Assembly (NCBI RefSeq): GCF_006575665.1
Contig: NZ_CP041253.1
Coordinates: 5,485,001 to 5,549,000 of the forward strand
Direction of reading: 5' to 3'
Origin: Echinicola soli
GTDB lineage: Bacteria > Bacteroidota > Bacteroidia > Cytophagales > Cyclobacteriaceae
Length of the DNA stretch: 64,000 nucleotides
The notes beneath the pieces were generated by a model. The model was not told the origin of the DNA, ran no database searches, and saw only the letters and a list, made by a program, of their open reading frames with translations. Shown here piece after piece: positions 46,600 to 56,183 of the stretch. Position 1 is the first letter of the stretch. Each line of letters begins with the position of its first letter. The translations under genes were made by a program, and so were the position numbers.

Positions 46600-49083
46600 T
46601 CAGGCTTGTACTGATTTATGGTTTTCATCGAAGGTGAATTTCACCGGGTTTTCCACTTTTTGGTTTAGCAGCGCCAGGTCCAGCACTTCATTTACATTGT
46701 CCACAAAATGGAAATTCACCCCTTTCACATAACGCTCGTGTATTTCTTCAATGTCTTTTTGATTACGCTTGCAAAGGATTATATCCTTAATCCCTGCCCT
46801 TTTGGCGGCAAGGATTTTTTCCTTAATTCCTCCCACGGGCATCACTTTGCCACGAAGGGTGATCTCACCGGTCATGGCGAGTTTGGCTTTCACTTTTCGC
46901 TGCGTGTACAGAGAAGCCAAGGCGGTCAGCATGGTGATACCAGCTGACGGGCCGTCCTTAGGCACTGCACCAGCTGGTACGTGGACGTGCAGGTCATACT
47001 GGTCAAATACCCTACTGTCAATATTCAACTGATCGGCCTTGGACCTTAGATAGGACATGGCGGTCATTGCTGATTCCTTCATCACATCTCCCAACTGCCC
47101 GGACAGCGTAAGTTTACCCTTTCCTTTGCTAAGCGAAGATTCCACAAAAAGAATCTCCCCGCCCACGGAGGTCCAGGCCAGACCGGTCACTACGCCGGCT
47201 ACACTGTTGTCCTGGTACATTTCCTTGTCAAACATCTCGCCACCAAGAATCTTTCTTACCATCTCGGCCGTAATCCTTTTCTGGTAATCCTCTTCCATCG
47301 CAATGGACTTGGCCACATTTCTGATTACCGTACCGACCTGTCGTTCAAGGCTACGTACACCGGATTCCCGGGTATACCCTTCGATGATTTTAACAATAGC
47401 TGCCTTGTCAAAACTGATATCCCTGGCCTTCAGCCCATGCTCTTTACGCTGCTTTGGTATCAAGTGTTTTTTGGCAATTTCCACCTTTTCTTCCATGGTA
47501 TAGCCGGTTACTTCGATCACCTCCATTCGGTCCCGGAGGGCCGGCTGAATGCTTTCCAGCGAATTGGCAGTAGCGATGAACAGTACCTTGGAAAGGTCAT
47601 ATTCCACTTCAAGGTAATTGTCCACAAAAGCATTGTTCTGCTCGGGATCCAGCACCTCCAAAAATGCGGAGGAAGGGTCACCCCTGAAGTCTGCGCTTAA
47701 TTTATCTATTTCATCCAACACATAGACAGGATTGGATGTCTGTACTTTTTTCATGTTTTGGATCACCTTACCGGGCATGGCTCCCACATAGGTTTTCCGG
47801 TGGCCACGGATCTCAGCCTCATCGTGCATCCCCCCAAGGGACATCCTGATGTATTTCCTTCCCAAGGCTTTTGCCACAGACTTGCCCAAAGAAGTCTTAC
47901 CCACCCCAGGAGGGCCATACAAACAAAGGATCGGGCCTTTAAGGTCATTTTTAAGCTTGAGCACGGCCAGGTATTCGATGATCCTCTCCTTTACTTTTTC
48001 CAGGCCATGGTGGTCCTTGTCCAAAATCTCCTTGGCCCGCTTCAGGTCAAAATTATCCGTGGTAAATTCATTCCATGGCAAATCCACCATCAATTCCGCA
48101 TAGTTCAATGCTATAGGATACTCTGCTGCCGAAGGGTTGACGCGGAGGATCTTGTCCAGCTCTTTTTCAAAGTGCTTGGCCACCTCTTCCGGCCAATTTT
48201 TCCTTCTACCCTTCAGGCGAAGTTCTTCTACTTCCTTTTCGGGGCCTTCCTCACCCAGTTCGGTCTGAAGCACTTTCATCTGCTGGCGCAGGAAATAATC
48301 CCGCTGTTGCTGGTCAATATCAGTATGGACCTTTTTGTGAATCTCGCTCTTCAGCTCAAGCATCTGGATATCCTTCATCATAAACTCCAGCAGCAATGTC
48401 GCCCTGTCCAGGCCGTCGTTGATCTCAAGCAGCTTCTGCTTGGCCTCTACCGGGGCATTGATGTTTGAGGAAAGAAAATGGGTCAGAAATGCCGTATTGT
48501 CTATGTTATCCAAGGCTACCTGAGCCTCTCTTGGGATTTCAGGGTTGAGCTGAAGGATTTTGGCAGCCGCCTCCTTCAGCGACTCTTCAAGGGCTGTAAT
48601 CTGCTTGTTGCCTTCGGGGAAGGTTTCATCCAGATAATCTACCTTAGCTTGAAAATAAGGTTCTTCTGTAATCGTCTCACGGATCTTAAAACGCTTCTTT
48701 CCCTGAATGATAATCGTCGTATTGCCATCGGGCAAGACGATCATTTTAATGATTTTGGCAATGGTACCGACATGGTAGATATCATCCCATCCCGGATCAT
48801 CGTTGTTCGGATTGGTCTGTGCACAGACTCCGATCATCTTATCACCTTTGTGGGCTTTTTTTACCAACTTGATAGATCGCTCCCTGCCCACCGTAATGGG
48901 GATCACTACCCCTGGAAACAGCACGGTGTTCCGCACCGATAGGATAGGAATATCTTCAGCATAATTTTCAAGTTGCGCCTGCTCATCTTCCTCATCATCT
49001 GTGATCAGCTGAATCAAATCCCCTTCGCCTGCAAAATCACCCACGATCAAAGATTGATATAAGGAACTGTCATTTTTCTTCAT
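46600..49083 (-). CDS. lon: ATP-dependent protease Lon
   Basis: Homo-oligomeric AAA+ serine protease that degrades misfolded and regulatory proteins. 827 residues. N-terminal LON substrate domain (about 40-250, with [14 protein letters not shown]), long helix, AAA+ module with Walker [10 protein letters not shown] (about 395) and VYVLDEIDK, then the protease domain with the Ser-Lys dyad: Ser in PKDGPSAG (about 705) and Lys in GGIKEK (about 748). All elements are complete. ATG at 49083, followed upstream by a 170-base intergenic region in which no clear promoter was found. Confidence 0.97.
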   Translation of the reverse strand: MKKNDSSLYQSLIVGDFAGEGDLIQLITDDEEDEQAQLENYAEDIPILSVRNTVLFPGVVIPITVGRERSIKLVKKAHKGDKMIGVCAQTNPNNDDPGWDDIYHVGTIAKIIKMIVLPDGNTTIIIQGKKRFKIRETITEEPYFQAKVDYLDETFPEGNKQITALEESLKEAAAKILQLNPEIPREAQVALDNIDNTAFLTHFLSSNINAPVEAKQKLLEINDGLDRATLLLEFMMKDIQMLELKSEIHKKVHTDIDQQQRDYFLRQQMKVLQTELGEEGPEKEVEELRLKGRRKNWPEEVAKHFEKELDKILRVNPSAAEYPIALNYAELMVDLPWNEFTTDNFDLKRAKEILDKDHHGLEKVKERIIEYLAVLKLKNDLKGPILCLYGPPGVGKTSLGKSVAKALGRKYIRMSLGGMHDEAEIRGHRKTYVGAMPGKVIQNMKKVQTSNPVYVLDEIDKLSADFRGDPSSAFLEVLDPEQNNAFVDNYLEVEYDLSKVLFIATANSLESIQPALRDRMEVIEVTGYTMEEKVEIAKKHLIPKQRKEHGLKARDISFDKAAIVKIIEGYTRESGVRSLERQVGTVIRNVAKSIAMEEDYQKRITAEMVRKILGGEMFDKEMYQDNSVAGVVTGLAWTSVGGEILFVESSLSKGKGKLTLSGQLGDVMKESAMTAMSYLRSKADQLNIDSRVFDQYDLHVHVPAGAVPKDGPSAGITMLTALASLYTQRKVKAKLAMTGEITLRGKVMPVGGIKEKILAAKRAGIKDIILCKRNQKDIEEIHERYVKGVNFHFVDNVNEVLDLALLNQKVENPVKFTFDENHKSVQA

Positions 49084-49255
49084 ATATACAGAATGACTGT
49101 TATTTTGTCATAGTTAAATTTACAATATAAGAATGACCTTTCTACTTTTAAAGGCCTATCTATTCAACTCAATGGACATGCCAATAAAAAAAAAGGTACA
49201 AATTGGCAGGTTACCATATTACCAGAAGGACAATACCCCGGCAGCAATACAACAC

Positions 49256-49286
49256 AAAAAAGGGCAAAAATGATTTTGCCCTTTTT
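49256..49286 (-). terminator. Terminator of the dxr-rseP operon
   Basis: Long perfect stem: AAAAAGGGCAAAA / TTTTGCCCTTTTT around a 4-base loop (49257-49286); T run in the minus direction. Located 27 bases past the rseP stop. Confidence 0.85.
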
Positions 49287-49313
49287 GTACTTTCACGCCT
49301 AAAGGAAAATCTA

Positions 49314-50633
49314 TCAACTTCCTGTAAATAGTTTTAAAATATCATTTCCTATTGCAAACACCATCAAGGCCAACAACAACACCATGCCGACCTTTTGGGC
49401 GTTTTCGAGGAATTTTTCGGAAGGACTCCTTCCGGAAATCATTTCATAAAGCAAGAATACCACATGGCCACCGTCCAGGGCAGGAATCGGCAGAAGGTTC
49501 ATAAAGGCCAGGATCATGGAGATCAATCCGGTAATGCTCCAGAACTTCACCCAGTCCCAGCGGCTTCCATAAATCTTTGCCATGCCGATCGGACCACTGA
49601 CATTTCTGGTGGACACTTCACCGGTAAACATCTTACCCAGGGCCCTGGCATTGACGATCACCACACTGAAGGCTTTTTCTGTTCCTTTAAAAATGGATTC
49701 ATTAAGGCTATATTTCTTTTTGACCGGCTCGATAAGGTGATTTACATGAATGCCTATTATGCCATCATCAGGAACAGTGATGTTTCCTTCCATCCTTCTT
49801 CCATTGCGCTCATAGGCCAACGAAATAGGCTCGCCTGCAAGTCCCTCCAGTTTTCGGTGAAAATCATTAAAATACCTCACACGCTCTCCATTAAGGGCCA
49901 CTATTTTATCGCCATTCTGAAGCCCCAATTGGGCGGCTGGTGTGCCTTCCATGGTCTCATCCACGGTAAACGGCAGCCCAATGTCAATAAAATTGGACAT
50001 GGCTTCCTGACTGGAAAAAGAGTTGATAAAGCCTCTTGGGATATCAATCTGAATGATTTCACCATCCCGCTCCACGGTATAATAACCATTTTCGCTCAGC
50101 AACACATCTCCACTTGACAAATCGGAAAGACTTTGGTAAGTATGACCATTGACATCCAGTACCTTATCACCATCCTGAAAGCCGATCTGCTTACCGATAT
50201 CGTAGGCCACGATGCCATGTTCGATCACTTGGTCCCTTGAGAAATAGGTCTCTCCACGATCATAGGTCAGTGCGATAAAAATCAGCACCCCTGTGATCAC
50301 ATTGACGATAATACCTCCCAACATCACAATCAGACGCTGCCAAGCTGGCTTCGCCCTGAATTCCCAAGGCTGGGGTTCGGAAGAAAGCTGTTCGGTATCC
50401 ATGGACTCATCGACCATCCCTGAAATCTTCACAAAACCACCTAAAGGAATGGCGCCCAGTGAATATTCGGTTTCCCCATATTTAAACCCAATGATTTTGG
50501 GAGGAAATCCTATAGAAAACTTCTCCACACGCATCCCGAACATTTTGGCAGCCAGCATGTGGCCTCCTTCGTGCAAGCCCACCAAAATAGATAGTCCCAG
50601 CAAAAGCTGGCCTACCATAATCAAAGTATCCAT
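49314..50633 (-). CDS. rseP: Site-2 intramembrane metalloprotease RseP
   Basis: Inner membrane zinc protease that cleaves transmembrane anti-sigma factors and remnant signal peptides. 439 residues. Zinc motif HEGGH at residues 21-25 within the first membrane helix, two PDZ domains (about 125-200 and 210-300), and the third zinc ligand in PALDGGH (about 385); C-terminal membrane segments. E. coli has HEFGH; HExxH is what matters. It lies 3 bases after dxr, in the conserved dxr-rseP pairing. No anti-sigma gene is next to it, so the natural substrate is unknown. Confidence 0.95.
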   Translation of the reverse strand: MDTLIMVGQLLLGLSILVGLHEGGHMLAAKMFGMRVEKFSIGFPPKIIGFKYGETEYSLGAIPLGGFVKISGMVDESMDTEQLSSEPQPWEFRAKPAWQRLIVMLGGIIVNVITGVLIFIALTYDRGETYFSRDQVIEHGIVAYDIGKQIGFQDGDKVLDVNGHTYQSLSDLSSGDVLLSENGYYTVERDGEIIQIDIPRGFINSFSSQEAMSNFIDIGLPFTVDETMEGTPAAQLGLQNGDKIVALNGERVRYFNDFHRKLEGLAGEPISLAYERNGRRMEGNITVPDDGIIGIHVNHLIEPVKKKYSLNESIFKGTEKAFSVVIVNARALGKMFTGEVSTRNVSGPIGMAKIYGSRWDWVKFWSITGLISMILAFMNLLPIPALDGGHVVFLLYEMISGRSPSEKFLENAQKVGMVLLLALMVFAIGNDILKLFTGS

Positions 50634-50636
50634 ATA

Positions 50637-51803
50637 TTATTTATTAATCTTTATTAGTTCTTCTGTTTTTGCTCTTGCCATCTTGTCGGTAGCGACAAAG
50701 TCCTCCAATTTTGGCGACTGCACATAGTCTACAGTGGCCATTGTTTCGGCAATGATATCCGGCATTTCCAGAAATCCTACCTGATCTCGCAAAAATGCGG
50801 CCACAACTATTTCGTTTGCCGCATTGAGGACACATGGTGCATTCCCTCCCTTCTCCAATGCATCAAAAGCCAACTGGAGGTTCTTAAAAGTTTCCAAATC
50901 GGGTTTTTCAAAATCCAGCGAAGGATATTGCATGAAGTCAAACCGTGGAAATTCGGACACTAACCTGTCCGGATATGTCAGTGCGAATTGAATAGGAATA
51001 CGCATATCCGGCAGTCCAAGTTGCGCCTTGATACTTCCATCCTCAAATTGTACTAACGAATGGATGATGGATTGCGGATGTACCACCACCTCAATTTGTG
51101 CTGGGCGGACACCAAAAAGCCATTTTGCCTCGATCACTTCCAGCCCTTTGTTCATCAATGAAGCCGAGTCAACGGTGATCTTGGCTCCCATGTCCCAGTT
51201 GGGATGTTTAAGAGCCTGTTCTTTGGTGACACTTTCCAGGAACACTCGGTCTTTTCCTCTAAAGGGGCCGCCGGAAGCGGTCAGAATCAATTTTTCAATG
51301 GGATTATGGAATTCACCTACCAAACATTGGAAAATTGCCGAATGCTCTGAATCCACAGGATAAATGTTCACTCCCTTTTCCTTTGCCAGGTTAGTGATAA
51401 GCTCCCCTGCCACGACCAGGGTTTCCTTGTTGGCCAAAGCAATTTGCTTTCCAGCATTGATCGCACTGATAGTCGGCAGCAGTCCTGAATACCCCACCAA
51501 AGCCGTCAGTACTACATCAATGGTTTCCATCTCCACGACCTGTACCAATGCCTGCTCACCGGCATACACCTTGATTAAGTGCGGTTCCAGGGCATCCTTT
51601 AACTTCCGATAATGCGACTCGTTGGCAATGACCACGGCATTGGGCTGGAACTCCAGGGCTTGCTGGATCAATAAGTCCACATTATTTTGGGCCGTCAGGA
51701 CTTCCACTTCAAAATGCTCCGCATGGCTTTTGATCACTTCCAGTGCCTGTGTGCCAATGCTGCCTGTAGAACCCAATAGGGCCACGCGTTTTTTACTTGA
51801 CAT
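50637..51803 (-). CDS. dxr: 1-deoxy-D-xylulose-5-phosphate reductoisomerase
   Basis: NADPH-dependent enzyme of the MEP route to isoprenoids, making 2-C-methylerythritol 4-phosphate. 388 residues. N-terminal cofactor motif LLGSTGSIGTQALE (residues 9-22), the metal-binding PVDSEHSA (about 150), LTASGGPF (about 185) and the flexible loop/His segments MLNHPNW-type (KHPNWDMGAKITVDSASLMNKGLEVIEA around 205-235) are all intact. ATG at 51803. Operon with rseP, as in many bacteria. Confidence 0.97.
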   Translation of the reverse strand: MSSKKRVALLGSTGSIGTQALEVIKSHAEHFEVEVLTAQNNVDLLIQQALEFQPNAVVIANESHYRKLKDALEPHLIKVYAGEQALVQVVEMETIDVVLTALVGYSGLLPTISAINAGKQIALANKETLVVAGELITNLAKEKGVNIYPVDSEHSAIFQCLVGEFHNPIEKLILTASGGPFRGKDRVFLESVTKEQALKHPNWDMGAKITVDSASLMNKGLEVIEAKWLFGVRPAQIEVVVHPQSIIHSLVQFEDGSIKAQLGLPDMRIPIQFALTYPDRLVSEFPRFDFMQYPSLDFEKPDLETFKNLQLAFDALEKGGNAPCVLNAANEIVVAAFLRDQVGFLEMPDIIAETMATVDYVQSPKLEDFVATDKMARAKTEELIKINK

Positions 51804-52114
51804 TGATGTCTTGTTTCTCCTCTATCTCAATAAGCTGACAAATTTACAAGCTTCAAAGACTTTTCCTTGGTTTTTTGCCACTTTTTCAGCCTTATTGCTT
51901 TTGGCACTTATTTGGCCAGTGCCCATAAGTAAAACCATCTGTCAGCAGAAAAGTTATCTATGGTACTCACCAAAGTGATTTTGCCAATTATAAACAACCA
52001 TTAGTGCGCTGTTTTCCCTACCAAAATGGGGCTTATCGGATTTATTAAAAATTGTTAAACGCGTGACCAGAAACAGGATTTAACCGTAAATTGATTAAAA
52101 AAAACACATAACTC
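51804..52114. other. Divergent dxr/degP intergenic region
   Basis: 311 bases. A minus-strand TAAATTTG (51839-51846) would suit a dxr -7 box but has no TTG at proper distance. Nothing else is recognised. Confidence 0.45.
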
Positions 52115-53575
52115 ATGCAAAAAAGCCTAACTACTTTCATTTTAGCCTTCGTGGCAGGATTGCTTGGCGCTTGGGCATATCAGCAGCTTTTTTTACCTGA
52201 TCTCCTTCTTGCCGGGCACCAAGGGAGCAATGCGGAAATCACCTCCCATCAAGTCAATAACTTTACAGAATCAACCAATGCTCCACCAAGCAGGGCGGTC
52301 GGCAATACGCCAGTTTCTTTTGTAGAAGCCTCAGAGCGGAGCACCGAATCAGTGGTGTTTATCAAAAACTTCTCTGGAACCGATTACCGAAGGTACAGCA
52401 TGTTTGATTATTTCTTTGGCCCACAGGGAGGCAGCCCCCAGCGGGTAAGCACAGGCTCGGGGGTAATCTTCAGCGAAGACGGCTATATCATCACCAATAA
52501 CCATGTGGTGGAAGATGCCGAAACCCTGGAAGTCATCCATCATAAAAAAACCTACAAGGCCAAACTCATAGGTACCGATCCTAACACCGACATTGCGGTG
52601 CTGAAGATCGATGCAGCGGGACTTCCTGCCATCAAAAAAGGCAGCAGCCGTGACCTCCAGATCGGAGAGTGGGTGATCGCTGTGGGCAATCCCTTTAACC
52701 TCACCTCCACGGTCACTGCAGGAATAGTCTCCGCTAAAGAGCGACAGATCAATATTCTCGGCGGTGACTTTCCTTTGGAGTCCTTTATCCAAACTGATGC
52801 GGCCATTAACCCGGGAAATTCCGGCGGGGCACTCGTCAATGTCAAGGGAGAGCTTGTAGGCATTAACACAGCCATACTCTCCAGAACAGGCACTTATACC
52901 GGCTATGGCTTTGCTGTCCCTGTGGATATCGCCGCCAAAATCGCCAATGACCTCATCAATTTTGGGGAAGTACAAAAAGCAATCCCCGGGGTGGGCACAG
53001 AAGAGATCACGCCGGAAATTGCAGAAAAAATGAGCATTGAATCGCTGGACGGCGTAATCGTCAACCATATCATCCGAAATGGAGCCGCAGAAAAAGCCGG
53101 CATAAAGATCGGGGACGTCATTATAGGAATCGACGACACCGATATTAAGGGGAAAGGCAGTTTTGAAGAAGTCCTTTCTTACCATTACCCAGGGGATCAA
53201 GTGACCCTACATTACCTGCGTGACAATCAGCAGAAGAGTGCCCGCATTACCCTCCAAAACCTCCATGGAGGAACGGGGATCATTGAAAAGGAATTTTACT
53301 CTTCGGCACTCCTGGGCGCAAAACTCGAAGCGGTCAACACCGTGGACAAAGACCGTTATGAAATAGATTACGGGGTAAAGATCATGGCACTTACTCGTGG
53401 CTACCTCAGTGAACTGGGATTAGGGAACGGCTTTATCCTAACAATGGTAAATGGAGAGCCGGCCGAGGAACCGGAAGAAATCGGCACTTTTCTGGAAGAG
53501 TACAGCGGAAGGCTCGTCTTAGAAGGGATCACCCCACGAGGCAGGGTATTCAGACAATCTTACAGCGTAAGATAA
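52115..53575 (+). CDS. DegP/HtrA-type periplasmic serine protease
   Basis: 486 residues with an N-terminal signal/anchor (about 5-24), trypsin-like domain (about 90-285) and two PDZ domains (about 290-385 and 400-486). The catalytic triad is visible: His in ITNNHVV (about 131), Asp in NTDIAVLKI (about 161) and Ser in GNSGGAL (about 237). A linker insertion (about 32-85) resembles the LA loop of DegP. It probably degrades or refolds misfolded envelope proteins, and complements RseP in envelope stress. It stands alone, with a strong terminator after it. A promoter of the TTG/TAnnTTTG kind was not found, so it may use an alternative sigma factor. Confidence 0.93.
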   Translation: MQKSLTTFILAFVAGLLGAWAYQQLFLPDLLLAGHQGSNAEITSHQVNNFTESTNAPPSRAVGNTPVSFVEASERSTESVVFIKNFSGTDYRRYSMFDYFFGPQGGSPQRVSTGSGVIFSEDGYIITNNHVVEDAETLEVIHHKKTYKAKLIGTDPNTDIAVLKIDAAGLPAIKKGSSRDLQIGEWVIAVGNPFNLTSTVTAGIVSAKERQINILGGDFPLESFIQTDAAINPGNSGGALVNVKGELVGINTAILSRTGTYTGYGFAVPVDIAAKIANDLINFGEVQKAIPGVGTEEITPEIAEKMSIESLDGVIVNHIIRNGAAEKAGIKIGDVIIGIDDTDIKGKGSFEEVLSYHYPGDQVTLHYLRDNQQKSARITLQNLHGGTGIIEKEFYSSALLGAKLEAVNTVDKDRYEIDYGVKIMALTRGYLSELGLGNGFILTMVNGEPAEEPEEIGTFLEEYSGRLVLEGITPRGRVFRQSYSVR

Positions 53576-53602
53576 CCTTAATTTAGACAGAAATTAAATT
53601 TG

Positions 53603-53636
53603 GAAAGCACCGGAAAAATCGGTGCTTTCTTTGTTA
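53603..53636 (+). terminator. Terminator of the degP-type gene
   Basis: Perfect 10-bp stem GAAAGCACCG (53603-53612) / CGGTGCTTTC (53620-53629), 7-base loop, followed by TTTGTTAG. The following TAGATTTT is a near match to a -7 box for the next gene. Confidence 0.8.
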
Positions 53637-53669
53637 GATTTTTGTAGATTTAGGAAAAGGACACCCACT

Positions 53670-54086
53670 ATGAAAATACAACCCTTATCCTGCGAACAAT
53701 GCTTTAAGAACTTTCAGGAATCACTTACTGAATTGCAAGAAGTTATTGAGGAAATCAACCTAAAAGGCGTCAGTCAAAAAAATGAACAGCACTTGCACCG
53801 GTCGTTTGAGCTTACGCATGAACTGGCACTGAAAGCCATGATGGAGTTTTTCAATAAACAGGGCCGCCCGCCCTATACCGGCTCCAGGGATGTCACTTTG
53901 GATGCCTTCAATGAAGAACTCATCGATGATGGAAAAGGCTGGCTGGACATGATCATTTGCCGCATCAAAGCAACTCCTGTCTATACGGAAGATGTACAGA
54001 ACAAGGTCACACAGAACATTCTGAAAAACTACATCCACCTGTTCGAAAATTTCGAAAACAAGATGAAAGGAGCACTGAATCTTTAA
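53670..54086 (+). CDS. HI0074-family nucleotidyltransferase substrate-binding (HEPN-like) protein
   Basis: 138 residues, all helical. The pattern RSFELTHELALKAM (44-57), TGSRDVTLDAFNEELIDDG (70-88) and GWLDMI (90-95) matches the HI0074 family, the partner of minimal nucleotidyltransferases (MNT) in MNT/HEPN toxin-antitoxin pairs. The family motif R-N-x3-H reads R98-I-K-A-T-P103, so the Asn and the His are lost while Arg stays. No MNT gene adjoins: degP-type upstream, LVIVD lipoprotein downstream. The ATG at 53670 is preferred over an upstream start at 53622 that lies inside the terminator. It may be an inactive or repurposed orphan. Confidence 0.75.
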   Translation: MKIQPLSCEQCFKNFQESLTELQEVIEEINLKGVSQKNEQHLHRSFELTHELALKAMMEFFNKQGRPPYTGSRDVTLDAFNEELIDDGKGWLDMIICRIKATPVYTEDVQNKVTQNILKNYIHLFENFENKMKGALNL

Positions 54087-54188
54087 ACATCTCCAACTAT
54101 TTCCCAATTTTTTTTCAATTACCTGTAGCACATTTTTAATGTGCCACGTCTAGGGGAAAACGGATTTTTAACCTAACATACTTTAGCC

Positions 54189-55442
54189 ATGAAAAAGCCT
54201 TTACCCTCAACGGCAGTTCTGCTTCGCATCCTGCTCATCTTCGTAATTGCCATTGGCTTTAACTCCTGCCAAGACCAGGTGGAAAGCACCTATACCTATC
54301 AAGCAAAAATTCCTGTATCCCTCAAGACAGAAGTGTTCAGGGACATCTATGTCGGCCCAGTGAGCCCTCGAGACATCCAAAAAAAAGGGAAGATCTATAT
54401 TTTCGATGACTTCTTATTTATCAGTGAGCCCAATAAAGGCATCCATGTCATCGACAACACCAGCCCTGCCAATCCCAAAAACATCAGCTTTATAGAAGTT
54501 CCCGGGGCAGCTGATTTGGCCATTAACGACAATATCCTTTACGCGGACAGCTATATTGACCTGTTATCATTCGATATAAGTGATCCACGTGACATATCAT
54601 TGGCCAACCGCGAAGAAGATGTCTTCACCAATTATTACATCAATCAGGAAGCGGGCACGTTCACCTACCTCAAAGACACGGTCATCACCTCAAAAGACCC
54701 CATCAGAAGGTGGAACGGCACGGGCATATGGCTGGAAAGCGCAAATTTCTCCAATGTGGATGCTGGAGGTGGACAAGGAAATTATGGTCAGGGAGGCAGC
54801 ATGGCCAGGTTTACCCTCGCCAATGGCCACTTGTACACCGTAGATGACAACGACCTCCGGCTCTTTGACATCAGCGAAAAAGCCGATCCGGAGTTTGTCA
54901 AACAAATTCAGTTGGGCTGGGGAATTGAAACCATTTTTCCTTTTAAGGACAAACTTTTTATTGGCTCCACCACGGGCATGCACATTTACGATATATCAGT
55001 TCCTGCAAACCCTCAGCAGCTATCGGTCTATTCGCACATCACCAGCTGTGACCCCGTCGTCGCTAATGATGATTATGCGTTCGTAACACTAAGGTCCGGT
55101 AATTTCTGCCAACAAGGCGTAAACTTACTGGAAGTCCTGGATATCACTGACCCATCACTCCCCAAGCTGCTAAAATCCTATCCAATGGACAATCCCCACG
55201 GTCTGGGATTGGCAGGAGAGTACCTTTATGTCTGCGAAGGGGAATATGGGCTAAAAAGCTTTAATGTCTCCGACGTCCTTAAAATCGATCAAAACCAATT
55301 GGAACACCTACAGGGACTAAATGCCTTTGACCTTATTCCAGGTCCTAAATCACTTATTGTCATCGGAAACAAGGTCATCACACAGTACGACTACAGCATC
55401 CCAAACAAGCTCAAACAGCTAAGTACCATCACGATCGAATAA
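54189..55442 (+). CDS. LVIVD repeat lipoprotein
   Basis: 417 residues. An N-terminal lipoprotein signal ends in GFNSC (Cys27). The mature part carries LVIVD-type repeats, each of which forms a blade of a beta-propeller: LFISEPNKGIHVIDNTSPANPK, ILYADSYIDLLSFDISDPRD, LYTVDDNDLRLFDISEKADPE, LFIGSTTGMHIYDISVPANPQ and YVCEGEYGLKSFNVSD are clear examples, each written here as separate short units. The propeller may bind protein or ligand at the cell surface. It is the first gene of the cluster that leads to the ABC importer, 27 bases before the beta-barrel gene. Function unknown. Confidence 0.8.
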   Translation: MKKPLPSTAVLLRILLIFVIAIGFNSCQDQVESTYTYQAKIPVSLKTEVFRDIYVGPVSPRDIQKKGKIYIFDDFLFISEPNKGIHVIDNTSPANPKNISFIEVPGAADLAINDNILYADSYIDLLSFDISDPRDISLANREEDVFTNYYINQEAGTFTYLKDTVITSKDPIRRWNGTGIWLESANFSNVDAGGGQGNYGQGGSMARFTLANGHLYTVDDNDLRLFDISEKADPEFVKQIQLGWGIETIFPFKDKLFIGSTTGMHIYDISVPANPQQLSVYSHITSCDPVVANDDYAFVTLRSGNFCQQGVNLLEVLDITDPSLPKLLKSYPMDNPHGLGLAGEYLYVCEGEYGLKSFNVSDVLKIDQNQLEHLQGLNAFDLIPGPKSLIVIGNKVITQYDYSIPNKLKQLSTITIE

Positions 55443-55469
55443 AAACCATTAGCATTTAACCTGCAAAAC

Positions 55470-56072
55470 ATGAAATTTACTTTTAAAGCTATTAGTTGGA
55501 TTGTTTTAACTTTGGTGATAATTCTTTTTTTTAAAGGAAGTGGCTGTGCGCAGTCACTTCCTTTTACCAATCACACCGAAATAGGCATACTCCAAAACAA
55601 TCAGGCTATCGGCCCGCACACCTCCTTTACTTTTCAGACGTTTAACGGCGTCAAGGCCAACCGCTGGTTGAGCCTGGGCTTTACCACGGGAGTGGACACC
55701 TACGAGCAAACCGAGATTATTCCCTTTGCCCTTGGAGCGAGAGGAGAACTTTCCTCGGACACCAAATTTTCCACCTTGTTTGGACTTGATATGGGCTTAG
55801 GAACTGCGCTTTTCGAAAAGGATACTGATACGGAATGGACCGAAGGAGGATTCCTCATCAATCCAATCATTGGACTATTGATGAAGACAGGAGGAAAAAC
55901 AAAACTGAGCCTTTCCTTAGGATACAAAAGGCAGGTTATTTCCGAATACACGGGTGTGCTTGACCCCACAAACACAACTGGTGAAGATGGGCTTCCCCAA
56001 GGATATCAATCCGTTAACCAGGACAAATTCACCTTCAACAGGGCATCTGTTAGACTGGGAGTATTTTTCTAA
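55470..56072 (+). CDS. Outer membrane beta-barrel-like protein
   Basis: 200 residues. An N-terminal hydrophobic signal (about 7-27, ending near GCAQS) is followed by amphipathic strands with aromatic girdles (SLGFTTGVDTYEQ, LFGLDMGLGTALF, LSLSLGYKRQV) and a final strand ending in Phe (RLGVFF), typical of small outer membrane barrels. I recognise no specific family. It starts 27 bases after the LVIVD lipoprotein gene and is very likely cotranscribed with it; a promoter separates it from the ABC genes. Confidence 0.7.
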   Translation: MKFTFKAISWIVLTLVIILFFKGSGCAQSLPFTNHTEIGILQNNQAIGPHTSFTFQTFNGVKANRWLSLGFTTGVDTYEQTEIIPFALGARGELSSDTKFSTLFGLDMGLGTALFEKDTDTEWTEGGFLINPIIGLLMKTGGKTKLSLSLGYKRQVISEYTGVLDPTNTTGEDGLPQGYQSVNQDKFTFNRASVRLGVFF

Positions 56073-56076
56073 TTAG

Positions 56077-56107
56077 TTGGCAGATAAAAAGTCGTAGGTT
56101 ATTTTTG
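56077..56107 (+). promoter_or_regulatory. Promoter of the ABC importer operon
   Basis: -33 TTG (56077-56079), 20-base spacer, -7 TATTTTTG (56100-56107), immediately after the beta-barrel gene stop and about 77 bases before the binding-protein ATG. The leader is too short for a cobalamin riboswitch. Confidence 0.7.
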
Positions 56108-56183
56108 AAGGATAATTTGAGATAATTTAAGCCATGACCATTTAAGCAATGGAATTGGACTACACCTACACGTTATACATCCC

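Noticed and set aside
56108..56183. Cobalamin riboswitch before the ABC importer
   Set aside because: The leader is about 70 bases, too short for a B12 riboswitch, and no B12-box-like sequence was seen.
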